Shown here one piece after another: positions 1 through 7,970 of a stretch of DNA of 64,000 bases; positions within the stretch are counted from its first letter, which is position 1, and each line of letters opens with the position of its first letter. Made by a program: the position numbers and the translations under genes. The stretch comes from Streptomyces sp. NBC_01439 (GTDB taxonomy: Bacteria; Actinomycetota; Actinomycetes; Streptomycetales; Streptomycetaceae). The stretch spans positions 3,918,001 through 3,982,000 of the forward strand of contig NZ_CP109487.1 of assembly GCF_036227605.1 (NCBI RefSeq), written 5' to 3'. Under the pieces are notes generated by a model. The model saw nothing but the letters and a program-made list of their open reading frames with translations. It was not told the origin of the DNA and did not search any database.

Positions 1-370
1 CCCCCAGATCCAGCAGGGTGGCGACCGAGGTCCGGCCGTCCGCGAGCAGTTCCTCGCGGACCCGCTCCCACAGGGCGGTGCCCACGCCCCGGCGCCGCTC
101 CTGCGGCCGTACGGCCAGCACGTCCAGGAACGCGGTGTGCGTGTTGCCCTCGTCCGTGAACAGGACCAGGGCCGCTACGCCCGCGCCCCCGTCCGTCGTC
201 CAGAGCACGGGCCGGCCGCGCGCCGGCCTGACGGACAGCCGCCCGACAACCTCCCTGCGGGACGGTACGGGCAGCTGCGGCAGATCGGCGGCCGCGGCGT
301 CGGTCAGCACCGCCAGCCAGGCGTCGATCGCGTCGTCGGACGGAGGAAGGTCGAGGGAGTGGATCATCAT
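1..370 (-). CDS. GNAT-family N-acetyltransferase (3' end outside window)
   Basis: The frame read from 370 down to the window edge gives about 123 residues beginning MMIHSLDLPPSDDAIDAW. It contains a stretch typical of the GNAT fold: a beta-strand with FLDVLAVRP followed by QERRRGVGTALW, which matches the acetyl-CoA pyrophosphate-binding loop (Q/R-x-x-G-x-G/A). GNAT enzymes move an acetyl group from acetyl-CoA to an amine, but the substrate cannot be told here. Two ATGs lie in tandem at 370 and 367; either could be the start. The C-terminus lies beyond base 1. Family assignment rests on the loop and the strand before it. Confidence 0.75.
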   Translation of the reverse strand, partial: MMIHSLDLPPSDDAIDAWLAVLTDAAAADLPQLPVPSRREVVGRLSVRPARGRPVLWTTDGGAGVAALVLFTDEGNTHTAFLDVLAVRPQERRRGVGTALWERVREELLADGRTSVATLLDLG

Positions 371-441
371 GTCGCCGACACTAGACGCGCCCCGGGGCCG
401 GCGCGGGGCGCTTTTCGGCCACGTCGCCCCGGCCCGGCGCC

Positions 442-503
442 GCGCACGAAACACGGACGGCGGGGATCCCGTGAGGGGTCCCCGCCGTCCGTGTTTCGTG
501 CGC
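442..503. terminator. Strong hairpin terminator downstream of the L,D-transpeptidase gene
   Basis: A perfect 25-bp inverted repeat (arms 442-466 and 479-503, 12-nt loop) begins ten bases past the transpeptidase stop codon at 514. It is the longest perfect stem at this end of the window and is placed to end transcription on the minus strand. Confidence 0.85.
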
Positions 504-513
504 GTGCTGGAGG

Positions 514-1752
514 TCAGGCGGCCGAGCCGGCCTTCCACTCCGCCCAGCCCATGTTCCAGCCGTTGAGGCCGTTCTCGGGCTTGATGGTCTTGTCCGGGGA
601 GTTGATCACCTCGACCACGTCGCCGATGAGCGAGTTGTCGTAGAACCAGGCGGCGGGCTGGTTCGGGTCACCCGCGCCCTTGACGTCGTTGAGGCCGACG
701 CAGCCGTGGCTGGTGTTCGCGCTGCCGAAGACCGAGTCGGCTCCCCAGTAGTTGCCGTGGAGGAAGGTGCCGGACTGGGACAGGCGCATGGCGTGCGGGA
801 CGTCCTTGATGTCGTACTCGCCCTTGCCCTCGCTGTCCTTGAAGCCGACGGTGGAGCCGTCCATCCGGGTCTCCTTGAACTTCTCGGAGATCACCATCTG
901 ACCGTTGTAGGTCGGGTTGTCCGGGGAGCCAGCCGAGATCGGGATGGTCTTGATGACCGCGCCGTCCCGGGTGACCGTCATCTTCTTGGTCTTCACGTCG
1001 ACCTGGGAGGTCTGGCTGCGACCGATCTTGAAGGTGACGGTCTTGTTCTGGACGCCCTGGACGCCGGGAGCGCCCTGGACGCCTTCCAGCGCCAGCTTCA
1101 TGGTGACGGTGGAGTTCGCCTGCCAGTACTTCTCCGGGCGGAAGTCCAGGCGCTGCGCGCTGAACCAGTGGCCGACGACTTCCTGGCCGCTGCTGGAGCT
1201 GACCGAGATCGCCGCCTGGACGGCCTTCTTGTCCTGGATCGGCTTGTTGAAGGTGATCGAGACCGGCATGCCCACGCCGACCGTCTGGCCGTCGTCCGGG
1301 ATGAACGAGCCGACGAAGCTGTTCTCCGGGGAGATGGTGGTGAAGGAGGCGTTCTCGTGGGCCTCGCGGCCGTCCGCGTCCTTGGCGGTCGCCGCCAGGG
1401 CGTACTTGGTGGAGCGCTTCAGCGCGGCGTCGGGCTTCCAGCTCTTGCCGTCGGCCGCGATCTTGCCGGCCACGGCCGTGCCCTCGCTGGTCTTCAGCTC
1501 GACCAGGGTGAGGGTGCCGTCGGCGACGGCCACGTTGGCCGCGTCGTTGAGGCCGACGTTCGTGGCCCCGTCCTTCGGCGTGATGGTTATCTTGGCCTTG
1601 GAGGTGTCCTTGGCGGCCGCCGCGTCGACATCCGCGGCCTTGCTCGCCTCGGAGCCCTTCGGCTTCGCGTCGTCTCCGCCGCCGCACGCCGTGAGCATCA
1701 GTACCCCACCGAGCACGGCGGATATGGCCACCAGGGACCTGTTCCGCCGCAT
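514..1752 (-). CDS. Lipoprotein L,D-transpeptidase (YkuD domain, Ig-like N-terminal domains)
   Basis: This 412-residue protein would cross-link peptidoglycan stem peptides (3-3 bonds) outside the membrane. It starts MRRNRSL, has a lipoprotein signal with lipobox LTAC (Cys23), then a low-complexity Ala/Lys/Asp stretch, then Ig-like beta-rich domains (about residues 50-270). The C-terminal YkuD catalytic domain carries HGNYW and SHGCVGL with nucleophile Cys351. The reading frame extends 9 codons upstream to 1779, but the ATG at 1752 directly precedes the lipoprotein signal and is preferred. The order lipobox, Ig-like domains and YkuD matches actinobacterial LdtMt2-type enzymes. A second, differently built L,D-transpeptidase sits at 52.7 kb. 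Confidence 0.93.
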   Translation of the reverse strand: MRRNRSLVAISAVLGGVLMLTACGGGDDAKPKGSEASKAADVDAAAAKDTSKAKITITPKDGATNVGLNDAANVAVADGTLTLVELKTSEGTAVAGKIAADGKSWKPDAALKRSTKYALAATAKDADGREAHENASFTTISPENSFVGSFIPDDGQTVGVGMPVSITFNKPIQDKKAVQAAISVSSSSGQEVVGHWFSAQRLDFRPEKYWQANSTVTMKLALEGVQGAPGVQGVQNKTVTFKIGRSQTSQVDVKTKKMTVTRDGAVIKTIPISAGSPDNPTYNGQMVISEKFKETRMDGSTVGFKDSEGKGEYDIKDVPHAMRLSQSGTFLHGNYWGADSVFGSANTSHGCVGLNDVKGAGDPNQPAAWFYDNSLIGDVVEVINSPDKTIKPENGLNGWNMGWAEWKAGSAA

Positions 1753-1823
1753 ACTGTCCGTCCTCACACGCCACTCCATCGTTGCCGGATCCCCCGGAGG
1801 CTGGCCGTCCCCGGGGTGGGCCG

Positions 1824-1845
1824 GGCAGGGGGTGCACCCCCTGCC
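1824..1845. terminator. Hairpin between the small acidic gene and the L,D-transpeptidase gene
   Basis: Perfect 9-bp arms (1824-1832 and 1837-1845) around a TGCA loop. It lies 70 bases past the stop codon of the acidic protein gene at 1914 and 70 bases ahead of the transpeptidase start, so it probably separates the two transcripts. Confidence 0.6.
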
Positions 1846-1913
1846 TGGTCATGACAACGCGTTAACGGCGCCGGCCGGTTCCACATTCCGTTGGGATGTG
1901 GTCCACCACACGG

Positions 1914-2255
1914 TCAGGCGTTGTCGGGTTCCTCGTCGAAGTCCCCATCTTCCTCGTCCAGGTCCCACTCCATGGACTCGGGGTCGTATTCGACGGGCTC
2001 ACTGCTCCAAGAGGCCTGGGCGAGCTCCACCCCGGGGATGTCCACGACCAGGTCAGTGGGGTCGACGAGGTAGGCGAGGGCCTCCGACTCGTCCTCGCGG
2101 ACGGCGGACTCGGCGTGGCCGCGCTCCTCGTCCGGCATGAACTCGTCGGCCTTGATGTGCGCGAGCGCGGCTCCCGTGAGTGCCTGGACGTCGGGCACCT
2201 CAAGCACCAAATCAACCCGAAGTCGTACGTAACGTGATGTCTCAGAAGAGTTCAT
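1914..2255 (-). CDS. Small acidic protein of unknown function
   Basis: A 113-residue protein starting MNSSETSRYVRLRVD and ending in a strongly acidic tail rich in Asp and Glu (DLDEEDGDFDEEPDNA). No signal peptide, membrane segment or known catalytic motif is visible. The frame runs upstream to 2372, but those codons read like non-coding sequence (Arg/Gly/Ser-rich), so the ATG at 2255 is chosen. It looks cytosolic and single-gene, divergent from the wall-anchored protein gene at 2363. I do not recognise a function. Confidence 0.75.
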   Translation of the reverse strand: MNSSETSRYVRLRVDLVLEVPDVQALTGAALAHIKADEFMPDEERGHAESAVREDESEALAYLVDPTDLVVDIPGVELAQASWSSEPVEYDPESMEWDLDEEDGDFDEEPDNA

Positions 2256-2362
2256 ACGACGGAGAGTAAGCCCGCGGAAGCCCCGACTTTCCCACGACCC
2301 GCCCCTTTCCGTAGCATCACCGCACACGGCCAATTCGCTGCTGCCACAAGGGGGATCGCACC

Positions 2363-2725
2363 GTGTCCGCACGCCGACCGCTGCTCACCGCTCTCGGAGC
2401 GACCACCCTCCTCGCCGCCCTGTGGTTCGTACCCTCGGCGGGCGCCACCTCGGCCGGTGTCGAGGAGACCCGTTCCGCCGTGCCCGCGGGCGCGAACGCC
2501 GCCCGGGAGGCCACCGACCCGACCGGCTCCACCGACTCCGGTTCCGCTTCTGACGCCCCCGGGACGATCACGGGAACGGCCTCCGGCCCGGCCTCGCGCC
2601 CACAGCCCCTGCTCGCCGCCACCGGGTCCGTGGACACCACCCCCTATCTCCTGGGCGGCACCCTCTTCCTCGGCGTCGGGGCCGGCTTCGTGGCCTTCTC
2701 GGTCCGCCGCTCGCACGCCGCGTAG
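2363..2725 (+). CDS. Small secreted protein with LAATG-type sortase sorting signal
   Basis: This 120-residue protein has a GTG start and an N-terminal signal peptide (hydrophobic core TALGATTLLAALWFV, then AGA). A Thr/Ser/Ala/Gly-rich low-complexity middle section has no recognisable domain. At the C-terminus LAATG (about residues 84-88) is followed by a hydrophobic segment (YLLGGTLFLGVGAGFVAFSV) and the positive tail RRSHAA. That layout is a cell-wall sorting signal, and LAxTG is the pentapeptide used by class E sortases of streptomycetes, as in the long chaplins. The protein is probably exported, cut after Thr and attached to peptidoglycan. Its role beyond that is unknown. Confidence 0.75.
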   Translation: MSARRPLLTALGATTLLAALWFVPSAGATSAGVEETRSAVPAGANAAREATDPTGSTDSGSASDAPGTITGTASGPASRPQPLLAATGSVDTTPYLLGGTLFLGVGAGFVAFSVRRSHAA

Positions 2726-2736
2726 GGCCGTAGGGG

Positions 2737-2797
2737 CGCGCAACGCCGTGGGGCCGCCCCGGGACCTGGTCCCGGGGCGGCCCCACGGCGTTGCGCG
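2737..2797. terminator. Bidirectional terminator between convergent genes
   Basis: Perfect 30-bp inverted repeat (2737-2766 and 2768-2797) with only one unpaired base between the arms; a few central pairs would open to form the loop. It lies between the convergent stop codons at 2725 and 2806 and can serve both strands. Confidence 0.85.
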
Positions 2798-2805
2798 GCC
2801 CGCCG

Positions 2806-4353
2806 TCAGGCGAGCGGGCCCGTCACCGGCTCCACCGCGGCCAGGAGGCCTCCCGTACGGATGAACTCGTCGGCGGCGGCCAGGTCAGGGGCGAGGAAAC
2901 GATCCGGCCCGGGGCCCTGCACGCCCGCCGCACGCGCGCCCGCGATCGCGGCCTGGCTGGCCGGGGCCGGGGTCAGCCCGTGACGCAGCTCGATGGCGCG
3001 GGTGGCCGCGTAGAGCTCGATGGCGATGATCCGCGTCAGGTTGTCGACGGCGGTACGGAGCTTGCGCGCGGCCGACCAGCCCATCGAGACGTGGTCCTCC
3101 TGCATGGCGGAGGAGGGGATCGAGTCGGCCGAGGCGGGCACCGCGAGCCGCTTCATCTCGCTGACCAGAGCGGCCTGCGTGTACTGGGCGATCATCAGAC
3201 CGGAGTCCACGCCGGCGTCGTCCGCCAGGAACGGCGGCAGGCCGTGCGAGCGGTTCTTGTCGAGCAGCCGGTCGGTGCGGCGCTCGGCGATGGAACCGAG
3301 GTCGGCGGCCGCGATGGCGAGGAAGTCCAGCACGTAGGCGACCGGGGCGCCGTGGAAGTTGCCGTTCGACTCCACGCGCCCGTCGGGCAGCACCACCGGG
3401 TTGTCGACGGCGGCGGCCAGCTCGCGGGAGGCCACCAGGGCGGCGTGCGCCATGGTGTCGCGGCCGGCGCCGGCGACCTGCGGGGCGCAGCGCACCGAGT
3501 AGGCGTCCTGGACGCGCGGGGCGGTCTCCTCCTGGTAGTGGCGGACGAGCCCGGAGCCCTTCAGGACGGCGGCCATGTTCGCGGCGGAGGCACCCTGCCC
3601 GGGGTGCGGACGGATGGCGTGCAGCTCGGGCTGGAGCACCTTCTCCGTACCGAGCAGCGCCTCCAGGGTGAGGGCGGCGGTGATGTCGGCGGAGGTGTAG
3701 AGCTTGCCGAGGTCGGCGAGGGCCATGACCAGCATGCCGAGCATGCCGTCGGTGCCGTTGAGGAGGGCGAGGCCCTCCTTCTCGCGGAGCACGACGGGCT
3801 CGATGCCGGCTTCGGCGAGGAGTTCACCGGCGGGGCGGACGGTGCCGTCCGGGCCCTCGGCGTCGCCCTCGCCCATGAGGGCGAGCGCGCAGTGGGACAG
3901 CGGTGCGAGGTCGCCGGAGCAGCCCAGGGATCCGTACTCGTGGACGACCGGGGTGATCCCGGCGTTGAGCACGTCGGCCATGGTCTGCGCGACGGAGGGG
4001 CGTACGCCGGTGTGACCGGAGGCGACGGTCTTGAGGCGGAGGAACATCAGCGCGCGGACGACCTCCCGCTCGACGCGCGGGCCCATGCCGGCGGCGTGCG
4101 AGCGGACGATGTTGCGCTGGAGCTGGGCACGCAGCTCGGGGCTGATGTGCCGGGAGGCGAGCGCACCGAACCCGGTGGACACGCCGTAGACGGGCTCGGG
4201 CTTGGCGGCGAGCGCGTCGACGATCTCGCGGGCCCGGGCGAGCGCGTCCAGCGCCTCCGCGGAGAGCTCGACGCGTGCGTTGCCGCGGGCTACGGCGATG
4301 ACGTCTTCGGCGGTGGTCCCGGACGTCCCCACCACGACAGTGTGCATATCCAT
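2806..4353 (-). CDS. hutH: Histidine ammonia-lyase
   Basis: HutH removes ammonia from L-histidine to give trans-urocanate, the first step of histidine degradation. The 515-residue product begins MDMHTVVVGTSGTTAED and runs to SAVEPVTGPLA-like C-terminal residues, very close to the Streptomyces griseus enzyme as I remember it. The electrophilic MIO cofactor would form from Cys145-Ser146-Gly147 in GSLGCSGDLAPL; most family members have Ala-Ser-Gly, but the Cys form is normal in streptomycetes. Other active-site segments include YGVSTGFG and PHPGQ. A GTG lies 9 bases upstream at 4362; the ATG at 4353 is preferred because AGGG lies 8 bases before it. The gene stands alone, without hutU or hutI beside it. 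Confidence 0.96.
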   Translation of the reverse strand: MDMHTVVVGTSGTTAEDVIAVARGNARVELSAEALDALARAREIVDALAAKPEPVYGVSTGFGALASRHISPELRAQLQRNIVRSHAAGMGPRVEREVVRALMFLRLKTVASGHTGVRPSVAQTMADVLNAGITPVVHEYGSLGCSGDLAPLSHCALALMGEGDAEGPDGTVRPAGELLAEAGIEPVVLREKEGLALLNGTDGMLGMLVMALADLGKLYTSADITAALTLEALLGTEKVLQPELHAIRPHPGQGASAANMAAVLKGSGLVRHYQEETAPRVQDAYSVRCAPQVAGAGRDTMAHAALVASRELAAAVDNPVVLPDGRVESNGNFHGAPVAYVLDFLAIAAADLGSIAERRTDRLLDKNRSHGLPPFLADDAGVDSGLMIAQYTQAALVSEMKRLAVPASADSIPSSAMQEDHVSMGWSAARKLRTAVDNLTRIIAIELYAATRAIELRHGLTPAPASQAAIAGARAAGVQGPGPDRFLAPDLAAADEFIRTGGLLAAVEPVTGPLA

Positions 4354-4454
4354 ATTCAGCACCCTACGGATTGAATCGCTTCATGTCACTAGGCGAAGTT
4401 GTCACGATCGCGACGCGGGCGGGCCCCTTACCCATTGGTACCGCGAGCCGCCGG

Positions 4455-5573
4455 TCACTGGCGGCCACGGAAGCGGCGCCGCTCTCCGGGAGCCTCCGCT
4501 GCGGCGGCGTCCGCGAGCCGGACCACCGCGGTGTCCCGGCCCGCCACGACCGGCTTCGGCGAGCGCGCGGCCTTCGCCTTGTACTGGGCGGCGTCCGCGA
4601 GCCGAAAGAGCCGCCGGGAGGACTTCACCAGCCCGATCGGATCCCCGGTGGAGGCCACGCCGCAGGCCACCCCTTCGCCCAGCTCCAGCTCCGCCGCCCG
4701 GGTGCACACCTCTTCGGTGACGCGCACGATCTCGTCGGCCGTCGGGCCGACCCCGACCAGGCAGAACTCGTCGCCGCCGAGACGGGCCACCAGCGATCCG
4801 GGCAACATCGCCCCGCACAGGCTCAGGACCGACCCGAACCGCTCCAGGAGCCGGTCCCCCATGGCGTGGCCGAGGGTGTCGTTGACCGCCTTCAGCCCGT
4901 TCAGGTCGCAGACGACGAGGCTGACGACCGCCCCGGTCCGCCGGTGTTCCTCCAGGGCCTCGTCGAGCCGCATGTCGACCGCCCGCCGGTTCGCGAGCCC
5001 GGTCAGCGGGTCGGTGAAGGCGAGTCGCCGGGCCTCCTCCAGCCGCTCGTTCTGCGCGAGCCCGGCCGCGACCACGGCGGCGAGCACGGTGGCGAAATCG
5101 GCGTCGTCCTCGTCGAAGTCGGGCAACCCTTCGTCCCGGGCGACGTACAGCTCTCCCCAGGCGCGACCACTGAGCACGATGGGCGCGACCACGCAGGTCC
5201 CGCGGCCGCGTCGGCGCAGGGCCTCCCCGCGCCGCCCCGGCCGGTCGCCCACGGCGCTCTCGACCCAGGCGTGCGGGCCGCCGCCGCCCACCCAGACCTC
5301 GTGCAGGAACTCGGTGATCTCGGGGAAGTCGTGTACGGGGTAGGACTCGTCCTCGGGGAACTCCTCCTCGCCCGCCCGCCGCTCGCCCTCGTTCACGAGC
5401 ACCCGCAGGCGCCCCCGCTCCCGTTCCCACGCGGAGATCGCGGCGAACGAGCCGTCCAGCGCCACGCGCGCCCCCCGCGCGGCCGCCCGCACGCTGTCCC
5501 GCGGCGCGCAGGCCGCGGCCATCGCCTGGGCGAGTCCCACAACGGCTCGTAGCCGCCCGTCAACTCCCATCAC
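4455..5573 (-). CDS. cdgE: GAF-GGDEF diguanylate cyclase, CdgE type
   Basis: A 372-residue cytosolic protein with an N-terminal GAF-like sensor (about residues 20-175) and a C-terminal GGDEF domain with an intact GGDEF signature at 266-270. The family makes cyclic di-GMP from two GTP, a signal that holds back development in Streptomyces through BldD. The residues five positions before GGDEF (PGSL) do not form the RxxD inhibitory site, so product inhibition through that site is not expected. Position next to hutH and near the adenylate cyclase gene matches S. coelicolor cdgE from memory. Start is GTG 5573 or ATG 5570; no clear ribosome-binding site precedes either. Confidence 0.88.
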   Translation of the reverse strand: MMGVDGRLRAVVGLAQAMAAACAPRDSVRAAARGARVALDGSFAAISAWERERGRLRVLVNEGERRAGEEEFPEDESYPVHDFPEITEFLHEVWVGGGGPHAWVESAVGDRPGRRGEALRRRGRGTCVVAPIVLSGRAWGELYVARDEGLPDFDEDDADFATVLAAVVAAGLAQNERLEEARRLAFTDPLTGLANRRAVDMRLDEALEEHRRTGAVVSLVVCDLNGLKAVNDTLGHAMGDRLLERFGSVLSLCGAMLPGSLVARLGGDEFCLVGVGPTADEIVRVTEEVCTRAAELELGEGVACGVASTGDPIGLVKSSRRLFRLADAAQYKAKAARSPKPVVAGRDTAVVRLADAAAAEAPGERRRFRGRQ

Positions 5574-5689
5574 CCCAGGCTAGGGACTTTTGTCAGATTT
5601 GGAGACAATTGGCGCGGCTTTCGGCACCACCAAGATCACCAAGGGTGATGGGCGGCGCCGGCGGGACGCGGGCGACCTCCGGACGCCGC

Positions 5690-5776
5690 CCGACCGCCGC
5701 CCGGACACCAGGCCGACACCAGCCCGACTCCGCCCCGACTCCGTCCGGCTCCGTCCGACTCCGTCCGGCTCCGCCC
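5690..5776. repeat. Short degenerate tandem repeats in an intergenic region
   Basis: The gap between the GGDEF gene and the enoyl-CoA hydratase gene holds back-to-back copies of a CGACTCCGTCCGGCTCCG-like unit (clearest at 5722-5776). No hairpin or open frame of note is present. It probably reflects slippage in a low-complexity spacer. Confidence 0.5.
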
Positions 5777-5782
5777 CGCCGG

Positions 5783-6586
5783 CTACTCCCCCGGCCAGTT
5801 CGGCTTGCGCTTCTCGTTGAACGCCGCGACGCCCTCCACCCGGTCGCCCGAGAAGGCCACCGTCCGCCAGGCCGCGTCCTCGATCTCCAGACCGGCCTCC
5901 AGGTCCATCCCGTGCCCCAGCCGCAGCGCCCGCTTGGCCGCCCGCAGGCCCACCGGGGAGTTCGCCGCCATCCGGGACGCCAGCTCCAGCGCCTGCGCCG
6001 TGTCCTGGCCGGCGGGGACCACCGAGTCCACCAGCCCCAGGGACAGCGCCTCGGCCGCCTCGACCCGGCGCGCCGTGAAGATCAGTTCCGCGGCCCGTGC
6101 CGCACCCACCCGGCGCGGCAGCAGCTGCGTGCCCCCGCCACCGGGGATCACGCCCACCGAGACCTCGGGCAGGCCCACCACCGCGGTCTCGTCGGCGACG
6201 ATCACGTCGCAGGCCAGGGCCAGCTCGAAGCCGCCACCCAGGGCGAACCCGTGCACCGCCGCGACCGTGGGCATCGGCAGCGCCAGCACGCCCCCGTACG
6301 CCCCCCGCGTGGTCGGCCGCTGCCGGACCAGCTCGGTGTCCGAGAAGGAGTTCCGCTCCTTGAGGTCCGCGCCGACGCAGAAGGCGCGCTCGGACGTCGA
6401 GGAGAGCACGACCACGCGCACGGACCGGTCGGCGGCCAGCTCGGCACAGGCCGCCCCGAGGGCGCGGGCCATCGCGGTCGACACCGCGTTCATCGCCTTG
6501 GGGCGGTCCAGGGCCAGCTCCGCGACCCCGCCCTCGTGGCGGCGCACCGCCACGAATTCCGACTCGAATGCGGACTCGGACGCCAT
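5783..6586 (-). CDS. Enoyl-CoA hydratase/isomerase family protein
   Basis: A 267-residue crotonase-fold enzyme that would add water across the double bond of an enoyl-CoA in fatty acid or amino acid breakdown. The CoA-binding and oxyanion segment is ALGGGFELALACD and the second acidic segment is GLPEVSVGVIPGGGGTQ; the two catalytic glutamates of true hydratases are both present in these segments. The start ATG at 6586 has GGGAGGG five bases upstream. An inverted repeat (TAACG-AA-CGTTA) lies immediately upstream and may be an operator. Substrate chain length cannot be read from the sequence. Confidence 0.9.
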   Translation of the reverse strand: MASESAFESEFVAVRRHEGGVAELALDRPKAMNAVSTAMARALGAACAELAADRSVRVVVLSSTSERAFCVGADLKERNSFSDTELVRQRPTTRGAYGGVLALPMPTVAAVHGFALGGGFELALACDVIVADETAVVGLPEVSVGVIPGGGGTQLLPRRVGAARAAELIFTARRVEAAEALSLGLVDSVVPAGQDTAQALELASRMAANSPVGLRAAKRALRLGHGMDLEAGLEIEDAAWRTVAFSGDRVEGVAAFNEKRKPNWPGE

Positions 6587-6598
6587 AGGAACCCTCCC

Positions 6599-6615
6599 GG
6601 TTAACGAACGTTACC
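6599..6615. promoter_or_regulatory. Inverted repeat upstream of the enoyl-CoA hydratase gene
   Basis: GGTTAACG-AA-CGTTACC: TAACG (6602-6606) and CGTTA (6609-6613) are exact complements, starting 12 bases before the hydratase ATG. Size and symmetry resemble a TetR-family operator, a class that often controls acyl-CoA genes. No regulator gene is adjacent, so this is only a candidate. Confidence 0.4.
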
Positions 6616-7774
6616 GGGGGATCTTAGGCTTCCTGCGCGTCAGCGACCAGGGCTCCACGACGCCGAGGCCGCGCACCGGCCGCTGCCACATCGGCTGGAG
6701 CGCGAACCGGTAGGACGCACCCTCGTCGGGCGCCGTCTCGGCCTCCTTCTCCGACACCGGGGCGGCCCCGGTCCGGGAGAGCTCCTCGGCCATCGCCCCG
6801 TCCACCAGCACCGCGTCCTTGGGAGCTATGGACGTCAGCCGGCTGGCCAGGTTCACCGTGGTCCCGAAGACATCGCCCATCCGGGTGGTCACCGTGCCGA
6901 AGGCGATCCCGACCCGCAGCTCGGGCATCTGCGGGTCGAGCTCCATCGTCTCGATCAGCCGCAGCGCGATCTCCGCCGCCGTCGCCGCGTCGTCGGCGCA
7001 GTACAGCACCTCGTCACCGAGGGTCTTGATCAGCCGGCCGCCGTACGCGGCCACCAGGTCCGCCGCGGTCGTCTCGAAGGACTCGACCAGCTCGCCGAGC
7101 TCCTCCTCCTCCAGCCGCCGGGTCAGGCGCGTGAAGCCCACCAGGTCGGCGAAGCCCACCGCGAGCCGCCGGTCGACCATCTCGTCGTCGTCGGCCACCT
7201 GCACCACGCGCCCGGTCGCGGCCGCCAGCTGGCGCCGCCACACGTAGACGAGGAACTCCTCCAGCTCGGGCAGCAGAAGCTCGACCAGGGGGTACGTGAC
7301 CTCCGTACGGGTCATGCCCGGCTCCGGCGGCTCCGTCAGCCCCTCCAGGAACGAGTCGATCTGCCACTCCGCCAGCCGGGCGGTGGTCTGCCCTGTGGAC
7401 CGCGCCACCTGCACGGCCATCGGCTCGGACAGCAGCCCGGCCTCCACCAGGCCGGCGAGCCGGCGCAGGGCCAGCACGTCGGCCTCGGTCAGCGCCCGGG
7501 CCTGCCCGATGTCGGCGAAGCCCATGGCCCGCCAGAAGCGCGAAGCCAGCTCCATGGACACGCCCGCGCTCCGGGCGGCCTGGAACGGGGTGTACCGGCG
7601 CTCGGCACCGAGGATCAGCTGCTCCAGCCGGATGGCGAGCGGATCCGCCGTCGGCTGGACCGTGTGGTCGACCTCGTGGTGCGGGGTGTGCTGGTCACGG
7701 CCGATCGGGGTGCCCGGGCCGGACGCGGAGCCGCCACCGGCGGACGCGCTGGACGTAGGGTCGTCGACGGTCAA
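6611..7774 (-). CDS. cya: Adenylate cyclase, class III
   Basis: Makes cAMP from ATP. The C-terminal class III cyclase domain (about residues 200-370) has the metal-binding strand GFADLVGFTRLTRR and the segment LIKTLGDEVLY, then GDVFGTTVNLASRL near the dimer interface. The N-terminal 200 residues are helical and resemble the uncharacterised N-terminal part found in streptomycete Cya. The frame extends to an ATG at 7792, but a TTG at 7774 has AGGAGG six bases upstream and gives the N-terminus M-TVDD, so 7774 is chosen (387 residues). No membrane segment is evident. Its neighbours are the enoyl-CoA hydratase gene and, divergently beyond birA, carboxylase genes. Confidence 0.92.
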   Translation of the reverse strand: MTVDDPTSSASAGGGSASGPGTPIGRDQHTPHHEVDHTVQPTADPLAIRLEQLILGAERRYTPFQAARSAGVSMELASRFWRAMGFADIGQARALTEADVLALRRLAGLVEAGLLSEPMAVQVARSTGQTTARLAEWQIDSFLEGLTEPPEPGMTRTEVTYPLVELLLPELEEFLVYVWRRQLAAATGRVVQVADDDEMVDRRLAVGFADLVGFTRLTRRLEEEELGELVESFETTAADLVAAYGGRLIKTLGDEVLYCADDAATAAEIALRLIETMELDPQMPELRVGIAFGTVTTRMGDVFGTTVNLASRLTSIAPKDAVLVDGAMAEELSRTGAAPVSEKEAETAPDEGASYRFALQPMWQRPVRGLGVVEPWSLTRRKPKIPR

Positions 7775-7970
7775 GGGCCGCCTCCTGTCCATTCCGTGCG
7801 CACTGCCCTGCGAACCGGTTGATCACCACGAGCACCGGGATCGCCTAAACCATACGGCAGGTGTGCCGTAGCTCACTCCCCCTCCCCGCTTCCGGCCCGC
7901 CCGCGACCTGGGTGCGGGGTCCGGGGCGGCGGCCCCGGCACGGCGCCGCACCCGGCACCCGCTCCCCCTG

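Noticed and set aside
2806..4353. Histidine ammonia-lyase suspected to be inactive because the MIO tripeptide is Cys-Ser-Gly instead of Ala-Ser-Gly
   Set aside because: The Cys form is found in the active Streptomyces enzyme as I recall it, and serine and glycine needed for the cofactor are present.
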